Positions 43,622-50,644 of a DNA stretch of 64,000 nt are shown here, piece by piece (the first letter of the stretch is position 1; every line of letters starts with the position of its first letter). Source of the DNA: Natronorubrum texcoconense (GTDB lineage Archaea; Halobacteriota; Halobacteria; Halobacteriales; Natrialbaceae); the NCBI RefSeq assembly GCF_900100335.1, contig NZ_FNFE01000003.1, positions 186,001-250,000 on the forward strand, given 5' to 3'. The notes under the pieces are model-generated. The model saw only the letters and a list, made by a program, of their open reading frames with translations, was not told the DNA's origin and did no database searches. The position numbers were made by a program, and so were the translations under genes.

Positions 43622-44794
43622 ATGAGAGACAACCAGCAATCCCAACAGTCCCGGCACGAACCGACCGAACAGCTCCAGCAGTCGACGATGAATCAGGGGC
43701 AGGCGACCATCGAACAAGCGATCGATCTTCAGCGGAACATCGCGCGAATGACCCTGAGCGCGATGCAGTGGCAGGACACGGCCCAGAGACAGGGTGTCGA
43801 AATCACGAAGTCGATGATGCAGGGGTTCCCGGGCCAGCGGTTCACCCAATCGATGATGGAGAGCTATCTGCAGGGGCTCGAGGCCGTCGCGCCGGAGATG
43901 GAACGCGCGATGGAGAAGGGAATGCAGGCGGCTACGCAGCCCCAGTCGGGACAGGGTCAGCAGATGGGCAGCCAGCACCAGTCCGAGCAACAGATGGGGC
44001 AGTCGGGCCAGCAGCGGATTGGTGGTCAGTATCGATCCGGACAACAGGGTCAACAGCAGTTCAGCGGCCAGATGGGTGACCAGCGGTCGATCGGTCAGAT
44101 GAGCGACCAGCAGCCGGGCGGACAACAGCAATCGGATCAGCAGATGGGCGGCCAGCCACAGTCCAGCCAGCAGATGGGACAGCACACCCACCAGCCGAGC
44201 CAGCAGTACCCGCAGACGGGCGAGTGGGTCTCACAGGAAGAGACGTACGGCGGCGAAGCGTCTGGATCGATCGGCCAGCAACGGTCCCAGCAGATGGGCC
44301 CCGGCAGCCAGTCCGACCGGCAACCCCAGTCTCACGCTGGACGTCAGTCTCAGCCCCAGCACCGCGAAGCTCAGTCTCAGCCGACCGACGCGGGCACCCA
44401 GCAGGGCCAGTTCGGCCACGAGACACACCAAGAATCACAGCCACAGCAACACGGCGACCGACCGACTCGAGGACGCGAGCAAGAACACCGCCATCGGGGT
44501 CGGGAGTTCGACCAGTCGACGCCGCGACGGCAGCCGTCGCAGCCTCGCAACGAACGAGGGCAGTACTCACAGCGAATCGAGACGGACCAACATGAGTCCG
44601 AACGGGGTCGGCAGCGACAGCCGATCGCTCAGAGACAGCACGACGGTGGCTCGTCTTCGGGCGAGTTCGACTCGTCAGACGAGGCGATCGACCGCGACTT
44701 CGACCAGGAGGAGATGCCACAGGACGACATGGAGGGCGCTGCCGAGCGAGGACGGGACGACACCGACGACGAGGACGACGAACAGGAAGAGTAG
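43622..44794 (+). CDS. Gln-rich low-complexity protein with phasin-like N-terminus
   Basis: The 390-residue product has an N-terminal helical part (about 1-100). NQGQATIEQAIDLQRNIARM, ITKSMMQGFPGQRFTQSMMESY (in part MMQGFPGQRFTQSMM) and EAVAPEMERAMEKGMQAAT resemble the amphipathic helices of phasins or granule-associated proteins. A disordered tail of about 280 residues follows, dominated by Gln, Ser, Gly, Pro and His with recurring QQMGQ and SQQ motifs, and ends in an acidic tail (DDTDDEDDEQEE). This Gln-rich make-up is unusual for a halophile. Phasin-like identity is a guess; an intrinsically disordered or condensate-forming role is possible. Confidence 0.7.
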   Translation: MRDNQQSQQSRHEPTEQLQQSTMNQGQATIEQAIDLQRNIARMTLSAMQWQDTAQRQGVEITKSMMQGFPGQRFTQSMMESYLQGLEAVAPEMERAMEKGMQAATQPQSGQGQQMGSQHQSEQQMGQSGQQRIGGQYRSGQQGQQQFSGQMGDQRSIGQMSDQQPGGQQQSDQQMGGQPQSSQQMGQHTHQPSQQYPQTGEWVSQEETYGGEASGSIGQQRSQQMGPGSQSDRQPQSHAGRQSQPQHREAQSQPTDAGTQQGQFGHETHQESQPQQHGDRPTRGREQEHRHRGREFDQSTPRRQPSQPRNERGQYSQRIETDQHESERGRQRQPIAQRQHDGGSSSGEFDSSDEAIDRDFDQEEMPQDDMEGAAERGRDDTDDEDDEQEE

Positions 44795-45019
44795 CGACGC
44801 TCGCGACTGACCTCACACGCCGGGTGACAACGTGCCGCCAGCAGTTTCAGATATCGATTGTTTTTGATGCGATCGACCGATCGAGACGTCGGAACGTACG
44901 AGATCTCGTGAGACGGGAGTCTCCTCGAGCAGCTGGTCAGCAGTCGTGGTCCGGTCGACCAAAAAGAACTGGTTCGACGACAGATCCTGGCGGTGGCTCG
45001 AGACGATGCGGGGTCGGGA

Positions 45020-45793
45020 CTACCGGGTATCTCGGTCGTCGAGAACGTCGTCATCATCGTCGTCGCCGATCAGATCGTCGTCGTCGTCAGTGAGTCCGTC
45101 GTCATCGTCACCGATCAGATCATCATCACTGTCGTCGGTGAGTCCGTCGTCGTCGTCGCCGATCAGATCGTCATCACTGTCGTCGGTGAGTCCATCATCA
45201 TCATCGCCCATCAAGCCATCATCGTCGTCGGTCAGGCCATCGTCATCATCGCCGATCAAGCCGTCATCGTCGTCGGTAAGACCATCGTCGTCATCGCCGA
45301 TGAGGTCGTCATCGTCGGTCAGGCCGTCGTCATCGTCACCGATCAGATCGTCATCGTCGTCGCCGATGAGGTCGTCGTCACTCGTCCCAGTTCCGCGATC
45401 CGTATCGGTACCGGCGCCCGCCGCGCCAGCACCAGTTCCGGTGCCGGTGTCCGTACCGGGCGTTCCCGCGTCCGTGTCGGCCGATCTAGTTGAGCCGGCG
45501 TCCAGGTCCGAGGCGCCGCCGGTACTGGTCGAGCCGCCGCCGGAGCTTCCGGCGAGATCGCTCTCGAGGTGGACCTCGTCGTCCGTCACCTGGGCTACCG
45601 AGCCCTCCTGGAGCGGGTAGGAGTCTTCGTCGGTGCCACCCCAGCCGAGTTTCGCCTTGATCGTGTCGGCGATTCCGGGGTCGGGTTCGACGTGGGCTGT
45701 GCCGTGTTCGACGTCCGTTACGAGACCGACCTCTTCGCCGTTCGCGTTCACGACGGTCTTGCCGATGTCGTCGTCGGTAAACTCTGGAGACAT
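45020..45793 (-). CDS. PRC-barrel-like protein with tandem Asp-rich repeats
   Basis: The 257-residue protein starts with a PRC-barrel-like domain (about 1-75): DIGKTVVNANGEEVGLVTDV, LGWGGTDEDSYPLQEGSVA and DDEVHLESDL. A Gly/Ser/Thr-rich linker (about 80-140) leads to about a hundred residues made of repeated units DDDDGLTD, DDDLIGDD and DDGLMGDD, a run of nearly pure Asp with hydrophobic spacers. At DNA level the tail is a tandem repeat (45054-45378). Such tracts suggest calcium or salt binding, or a flexible surface. Length of the tract may vary between strains. Confidence 0.75.
   Translation of the reverse strand: MSPEFTDDDIGKTVVNANGEEVGLVTDVEHGTAHVEPDPGIADTIKAKLGWGGTDEDSYPLQEGSVAQVTDDEVHLESDLAGSSGGGSTSTGGASDLDAGSTRSADTDAGTPGTDTGTGTGAGAAGAGTDTDRGTGTSDDDLIGDDDDDLIGDDDDGLTDDDDLIGDDDDGLTDDDDGLIGDDDDGLTDDDDGLMGDDDDGLTDDSDDDLIGDDDDGLTDDSDDDLIGDDDDGLTDDDDDLIGDDDDDDVLDDRDTR
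45054..45378 (-). repeat. Tandem repeat tract encoding Asp-rich units
   Basis: Short units such as GATCAGATCGTCATCACTG and GTCGTCGGTGAGTCCGTC recur with a period of about 48-51 bases on the plus strand, encoding DDDLIGDDDD(G)LTDD-type repeats on the minus strand. This is a coding microsatellite or minisatellite, not a CRISPR array: units overlap without unique spacers. Confidence 0.75.
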
Positions 45794-45914
45794 TACACTG
45801 TACTAGACGGCGAACCCGTGGAAGTTGGTGGTGCTTGCGGTGGCTTGCGGTTCGAGTAGTGACACGTTCCGTATCGGATCCGATCGCAGTCTGGATCCGA
45901 CGCCGCCGGCCCAG

Positions 45915-46682
45915 TTACGTATCGAATTCGGGATCTCGGCCCTCGAGGAACGCCGAGACGCCTTCCTCGTGCGCCTCGGAGGTTCGGGCCTGCACCTGCA
46001 GGAGGTTCTCGTAGTCGAGGGCCTCCGACCAGTGTCGACCCATGTTCTCGTGCATCGCCTGTTTCATCATGCCGACGATCTCGGTCGGCCGGTTTCGCAG
46101 TTGCTCGACGGTCTCCTCGACGTGGTCGTCCAGTTCGGCGGCGGCCACCGTCTCGTTGACCAACTCGAGGTCGGCTGCCCGCTCGGCACCGAAGAACTCG
46201 CCGGTGAACGCGAGCTTCTTCGCGGCGCGCAGGCCGATGATGTGTGGCAACATGAACGTCCCGCCGGTGTCGGGAATGAGACCGACGCGGACGAACGCAC
46301 AGGAGAACGTCGCGTCCTCGGCGGCGTAGGCGATGTCCGCGAGCGCGACGACCGCCAGTCCGGCGCCGATAGCGTCGCCGTTGACCTTCGCGACGATCGG
46401 CACCGTGGACTCGAGCATCGCTTCGACGACCCGTCCGAAGCTGTCGGTGACCGATTCGTAGGCGTCCCGCGCCGAGGCTGGGCTCTCAGACAGCGCCTGG
46501 AGGTCGCCGCCGGCGCTGAACGCGTCGCCCTCGCCCGTGAGGATGATCGCGTGGTGTTCGTCCGGCGAGGCGTCCTCGATCGTGTCGGCGAGCGTGACGG
46601 CGGTCTCTCTCGTCATGGCGTTGAGCGCACCCGGTCGGTCGAACGCGATCCGAAGGATTCCGTCGTCGGTATCGACGTGCAT
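45915..46682 (-). CDS. Enoyl-CoA hydratase/isomerase family protein
   Basis: The 255-residue enzyme, read from the ATG at 46682 (CATTATG about 29 bases upstream), is a crotonase. Hallmarks are FDRPGALNAMTRE, LTGEGDAFSAGGDLQAL, KVNGDAIGAGLAVVALADIAYAAE (in part VNGDAIGAGLAVVAL) and GLIPDTGGTFMLPHIIG. It hydrates or isomerises unsaturated acyl-CoA in fatty acid degradation. The oxyanion-hole Gly residues are present, but the catalytic Glu pair is not clearly assignable, so the exact reaction is open. The gene is alone, followed on the same side by the Asp-repeat gene. Confidence 0.9.
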   Translation of the reverse strand: MHVDTDDGILRIAFDRPGALNAMTRETAVTLADTIEDASPDEHHAIILTGEGDAFSAGGDLQALSESPASARDAYESVTDSFGRVVEAMLESTVPIVAKVNGDAIGAGLAVVALADIAYAAEDATFSCAFVRVGLIPDTGGTFMLPHIIGLRAAKKLAFTGEFFGAERAADLELVNETVAAAELDDHVEETVEQLRNRPTEIVGMMKQAMHENMGRHWSEALDYENLLQVQARTSEAHEEGVSAFLEGRDPEFDT

Positions 46683-46871
46683 GGCTCGACAGTGACTGGC
46701 GCGCGACATAATGGTACCCGTTCGCAGCCACGAGAGCCGCTACTCCGGCGCAGGCGCTCGACGCATTGTCGCTGGGAACGATCTACCGTGAAAACATCGA
46801 CTGCCGGAATGCCGGGTGGCGACCGGCGTCGTGCAGTCTCGAGCGATGGCTGTCGGCTACTCGGGGTCGGT

Positions 46872-47540
46872 TCAGTCGGACGGCATCGGCGGGGCGACGG
46901 TCTCGTCTTCGGAGACGTTCAGCTCCGATGTGACGAGGGCCCGGTAGGCGCGGCGGAGTCGCTCCGAGAGCGCCTGGTGGGAGATTCCCAGCTCCTCGGA
47001 AAGCTCCTGCATCGATACCTCGCGCGGGATCTCGAAGTAGCCGTGGTCGATCGCCGCGACGAGCGTCTCGTACTGGCGAGCGGTGAGCCCACACTGGGAG
47101 TGGCTCTCCTCCGCCAGATCGAACAGGCGAACGATCGTCGGCGCGACGTCCTCCTCGTCGAGGCGGTCGTAGAGCGAGCTCACGCTCTCCCGGTCGGTGA
47201 ACCGGATGCTCAGCAGCCACGTGCCGCTCGAGGCCGACGCGCTCAGGACCGTCCCCTTCTCTTCGATGACCAGATCGAAGACGTCGACGGTGTCCGGCTC
47301 GAACTCGATGTCGTACAGCCACCGATCATCGTCGCTGTTGATCAACGCGTAGTCACCGATCGCGGTGGCGTCGTTCAGTGCCTCCTCGACGGCGTCCTGT
47401 GACGGACCCGACAGCCAGAGACCGTGACCGCTCGAGGCGATCACTCGCTCCATCTCGCAGGTGAGCGATGGGACGGCCTCGAACAGCTCGCCGGCGCCAG
47501 TTCCCTCCGCGGGAATCTCGATGTCTGCAATCGATGTCAT
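46872..47540 (-). CDS. Bat-like (HTH_10) transcriptional regulator
   Basis: The 222-residue protein has the short Bat layout: an N-terminal sensor-like domain (about 1-150; GAGELFEAVPSLTCEMERVI (split), SGTWLLSIRFTDRESV) and a C-terminal HTH_10 domain. That domain has CGLTARQYETLVAAIDHGYF, IPREVSMQELSEELGISHQAL (in part MQELSEELGISHQAL) and SERLRRAYRALVT. It lies on the same strand as mobB and the molybdenum enzyme genes, 324 bases beyond mobB. Because DMSO reductase operons in Halobacterium have a Bat-like regulator (DmsR), this is a candidate regulator of the cluster, but direct evidence is lacking. Confidence 0.9.
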   Translation of the reverse strand: MTSIADIEIPAEGTGAGELFEAVPSLTCEMERVIASSGHGLWLSGPSQDAVEEALNDATAIGDYALINSDDDRWLYDIEFEPDTVDVFDLVIEEKGTVLSASASSGTWLLSIRFTDRESVSSLYDRLDEEDVAPTIVRLFDLAEESHSQCGLTARQYETLVAAIDHGYFEIPREVSMQELSEELGISHQALSERLRRAYRALVTSELNVSEDETVAPPMPSD

Positions 47541-47863
47541 GATTCTCAATCAATGCTACGACGACGAACCCAATAACCCCACTTCCAAAGGGATTAGCCG
47601 CGACGAAGACGAATTACAGTTTGAATTATTGGTTCCGAACGACAGGCGTTCGCGGATTATCGTCAGAATACTGTCAGTGGTGTCGTGACGGTCCGTAGCG
47701 GGGTATCTGAGGGACGTCGGACTGGCAGCGAGTCCCCAGTCGACCGATCCGATACTCGATCGGTCGTACCAGGACGGTCCCCCAGGCTGCCGGCCCGATC
47801 GACGCGTTTCCCGTCCCAGGAGGTGCGTCGTCGACCGACAGTCGCGTCCTGAACGGACTGTCG
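47541..47863. other. Gene-free interval between mobB and the Bat-like regulator
   Basis: No credible gene is seen. It carries the promoter region for the regulator, near 47564-47632, which is AT-richer (AATTACAGTTTGAATTATTGG). The remainder shows no clear repeats. Confidence 0.5.
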
Positions 47864-48433
47864 TTACTGATCGTCGCTTTCGAGCGACTCGTCTCCGAGT
47901 CCGCCGTCTCCGGGACGGGCGAGGACGGAAACGGACTCGAGCGAGCGGATCGTTGCCACGAGGTCGTCGACACTGTCCGTTCCGCGGCCGACGATCTCGC
48001 CGCCCACAGCGGACGGATCGCGGTCGCCGACGAGGATCGTCGGCAGTGGGGCCGCCGAGAAGCCCTCGACGACGACGAACGCGTAGCCTCGGCGCTCGAG
48101 GCGTGCGAGCGTGCTCGCGAGCGCTTGCAGTTCGGAATCGTTCGCGTCGGCATCGTCGGTGCCGAAGACGTCGCTCGCGTCGGGCGCGTCGGGTGGATCG
48201 CGTTTCCCGCGCGTGCTGATGTCGAAGGTGAGTTCGGGGGTCACGCCGACGACCGTTTCGGCGCCCGCGGTTCGATGGCGGTGCGTGTCGGTGCCGGGCG
48301 TATCGATCTCGATATCGTGATGAATCGATTTGACGGTCGCGACGCGGCCGTGGTCGGCCAGTTCCGGGACGAGGGCCTCGGCGAGCGTGGTTTTGCCCGA
48401 GTCGCTCGCTCCGGCGAGACAGACGACTTTCAT
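47864..48433 (-). CDS. mobB: Molybdopterin-guanine dinucleotide biosynthesis protein MobB
   Basis: The 189-residue GTP-binding protein helps attach guanine nucleotide to molybdopterin for DMSO-reductase-family enzymes. It starts MKVVCLAGASDSGKTTLAEA with the P-loop (ASDSGKT). It continues VATVKSIHHDIEIDTPGTDTHRHRTAGAE (in part TDTHRHRTAGAE), and has YAFVVVEGFSAAPLPTILVG (in part VVVEGFSAAPLPTI). An acidic Asp-rich insertion lies in the middle. I chose the ATG at 48433 because the P-loop strand starts there; the long frame upstream is a shadow. It lies 160 bases beyond the torD-like gene on the same strand, which suits supply of cofactor to the molybdenum enzyme next door. Confidence 0.9.
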   Translation of the reverse strand: MKVVCLAGASDSGKTTLAEALVPELADHGRVATVKSIHHDIEIDTPGTDTHRHRTAGAETVVGVTPELTFDISTRGKRDPPDAPDASDVFGTDDADANDSELQALASTLARLERRGYAFVVVEGFSAAPLPTILVGDRDPSAVGGEIVGRGTDSVDDLVATIRSLESVSVLARPGDGGLGDESLESDDQ

Positions 48434-48593
48434 CTGCGTCCTCGCCGATCGGACGAACGCTGGGGTGTCGGTCTCGAGAACTGCGCGGCTGGGTCGGTCA
48501 CACACGGTCGTTCGGCGAGTCCAGCAATAGTCGTTCGGTCTCGGACGAATGGGAGCAACTGAAATCGGTTGATCGAATCGGGAGGTCCGTAGC

Positions 48594-49409
48594 TCAGTTC
48601 GGCCCGTCGCGGTTCCGTCCCGGTCCGCCGGGAGCGTTCGGCATCGTCGGGTTCTGGCCGGGCATGTTGTCGATGCCGCAGCCGTTACACCGGAAGTCGC
48701 CCTCCTCGTCGCCGCCGATGAAGTTCTCGGTCGGCGACGGCGGCGTCTCGGGGAACACCTTCGGCTCGGTGCCGAACCGGTCGGCGTCGGTTGCCACCAA
48801 TTCGTCGAGCAGGCCGGCGAGTTCCCGGTAGAACGCGACCTCGGTCTCCTCCTCGACGGTCTCGCGGAACCGCGGAATCCAGCGGCCGAGGTGGTCCTCG
48901 AGGAAGTCCGCCTGAGCGTTCTCGAGGACGCCGATCCCCGTCTCGTCACCGGTCTGTCGAAGGTAGGCCGTCTGTAAGGCCAGGTGCGAGCAGAACTCGA
49001 GTTCCAGACAGAGGTGATCCGAACGGTCGCGGGCGCCGTCGACCGTCGAGAGGTTGAACGCCCGGTAGAAGCCCGAGAGGTCGGCCAGCGTGTCGGTGCT
49101 GGTCAGGATCGTCCCCGGGCTGTACTCGATCTCGTACTGCGAGAGCTCGCCGCCGTTCTCGAAGCCGAAGAGGTCGGCGTACTTGCCCTCGAGCGTCTCG
49201 ATACCGGCTTCGTCCGACGGGCTGTGGTCGGCCACGAATTCGGCGTGGTCGGCGAGCGCGTCGCTTTCGAGTGCGCGGGCCGATTCGACCAGCTGGTCGG
49301 CGAACTCGCCGCTCTCGAGTGCCGCGGTCAGTTCGTCGCCGGGGCGGTCGAACGCGAGCGACGCGAGTTTGTACAGGCGTGCGCGGTGAACGTGAGTTTC
49401 CGGATTCAT
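48594..49409 (-). CDS. TorD/NarJ-family chaperone for the molybdenum enzyme
   Basis: The 271-residue protein is a TorD/DmsD-like all-helical chaperone. It has LYKLASLAFDRPGDELTAAL, LEGKYADLFGFENGGELSQY (in part YADLFGFENGGELSQYEIEY) and the hallmark LSGFYRAFNL and DHLCLELEFCSHLALQTAYL. It would bind the Tat signal of the catalytic subunit until the cofactor is loaded. An odd C-terminal extension carries RCNGCGIDNMPGQ, with two Cys (CNGC). It is the third gene of a tight operon, 15 bases after the beta subunit, with GAGG close before the ATG. Confidence 0.92.
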   Translation of the reverse strand: MNPETHVHRARLYKLASLAFDRPGDELTAALESGEFADQLVESARALESDALADHAEFVADHSPSDEAGIETLEGKYADLFGFENGGELSQYEIEYSPGTILTSTDTLADLSGFYRAFNLSTVDGARDRSDHLCLELEFCSHLALQTAYLRQTGDETGIGVLENAQADFLEDHLGRWIPRFRETVEEETEVAFYRELAGLLDELVATDADRFGTEPKVFPETPPSPTENFIGGDEEGDFRCNGCGIDNMPGQNPTMPNAPGGPGRNRDGPN

Positions 49410-49424
49410 TGGTGTATTCCTCGA

Positions 49425-50627
49425 TCAGGTGACGTCGAGCCGGTAGACGTCGTTGGCTTCGTCGAACGTCTCGCGTTCGTACTGCGGTTCCTCCATCGGG
49501 ACGCGAGCGACCGTCGAGCCGTCGCCGTCGTAGCCGATGGCCTCCTCGTCGGTGACCTCGAACTGCTCGACGCGCCACTCGGTCGACCCCATCAGGTGGA
49601 GCAGGCCGCGCAGCTTGCGGTGTTCCTCGTCGCCGTTCATCGCGGCGCGGTAGGTCTCGATGGCGTCCTCAACGCGCGGCCCGAACATCTGGAACAGGTA
49701 GTCGGTCGGGACGTTGATCGGCGGAACGTAGTAGACGTTGGGCTCGAGTCCGAGCTGTGGGTACAGCGGGAGCGCGACTTCGGCCTCGTGGACGAGGAAG
49801 TCGATCGGGTTGTCCGGATCGGCGTCTTCCGGCTTGTTGATCCAGCCGTGCTGGCGGATCTTGCCCAGACAGTTCTCGAAACACTGCGGGACGAGCCCCT
49901 CCTCGATTTTGGGGTAGCAGCCGACGCACTTCTGGGAGACGGACTTCTCGGGGTTGTAGATCGATTTCCCGTAGGGACAGGCCCGCACACATTCCTGTGC
50001 CGCCTGACAGCTGTCCTCGTCGATGAGGACGATCCCGTCTTCCGTACGCTTGTAGGCGGCCTGGACCGGACAGCTTCCCGCGCAGGCGGCGAACGTGCAG
50101 TGGTTGCAGATCCGCGGCAGGTAGAAGAACCACATCGGGTGGGTCTCCTCTTGGATGTGCGTGTCGGACTCGACGCCCTCGCCGGCGGGTTCGTCCTCGC
50201 CGAGGTTCGGGTAGGCCCAGTCCTCGCTGTCGGGACGGTAGCCCTCGATGTCCTCGCCGTGCATGTTACTGAGGTCGTCGTCGATCAGCATGTCGTCCCA
50301 GTCGACGTCGTTGGCCTCGAAGATCGTGTCGCCCTGGTAGACGTGCTCGCCGTCCTCCTCGCCCCACTCCTGGTATCCCAGTCTGTCCAGGATCTCGACG
50401 TCCCAGCCGACGGGGTGGGAGCCGTAGGGCTTGGTCTCGACGTTGTTCCAGAACATGTGTTCCTGGCCCTCGCCGTGGGTCCAGGTCGTCTTGCACGACA
50501 GCGTACACGTCTGACACGCGATACACTTGTTGATGTCGAACACTGCGCCCCACTGCTTTTCCGGTCGGGACTCAGCGTACGGGAATTCCATCTCGCGTCC
50601 GATCTGCCAGTTGTAAACTTCTGCCAT
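49425..50627 (-). CDS. NarH/DdhB-like Fe-S electron transfer subunit of a type II molybdenum enzyme
   Basis: The 400-residue protein carries four clusters and belongs to the type II DMSO reductase family. Motifs are CIACQTCTLSC (about 35), CNHCTFAACAGSCP (about 180), CQAAQECVRACPYG (about 208) and CVGCYPKIEEGLVPQCFENC (about 233). In the third motif a Cys is replaced (C-x5-C-x3-CP), as in NarH where one cluster is 3Fe-4S. There is no signal peptide, so it is expected to travel with the alpha subunit. An SD site (GAGGTGA, 50634-50640) precedes the ATG. It lies 17 bases after the catalytic gene. Confidence 0.92.
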   Translation of the reverse strand: MAEVYNWQIGREMEFPYAESRPEKQWGAVFDINKCIACQTCTLSCKTTWTHGEGQEHMFWNNVETKPYGSHPVGWDVEILDRLGYQEWGEEDGEHVYQGDTIFEANDVDWDDMLIDDDLSNMHGEDIEGYRPDSEDWAYPNLGEDEPAGEGVESDTHIQEETHPMWFFYLPRICNHCTFAACAGSCPVQAAYKRTEDGIVLIDEDSCQAAQECVRACPYGKSIYNPEKSVSQKCVGCYPKIEEGLVPQCFENCLGKIRQHGWINKPEDADPDNPIDFLVHEAEVALPLYPQLGLEPNVYYVPPINVPTDYLFQMFGPRVEDAIETYRAAMNGDEEHRKLRGLLHLMGSTEWRVEQFEVTDEEAIGYDGDGSTVARVPMEEPQYERETFDEANDVYRLDVT

Positions 50628-50644
50628 TGGTGGTCACCTCGTAG

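Noticed and set aside
45054-45378. Repeats resembling a CRISPR array
   Set aside because: The units overlap, lack unique spacers of fixed length, and are in frame with the Asp-rich protein.
45825-47402. Plus-strand frame of 525 codons opposite the enoyl-CoA hydratase and Bat-like regulator
   Set aside because: It overlaps two well-supported genes on the opposite strand and shows only shadow composition.
47864-48949. Longer mobB frame starting at 48949
   Set aside because: The extra N-terminal residues are Arg/Ser-rich and read through the upstream gene's end; the P-loop strand begins at the ATG at 48433.
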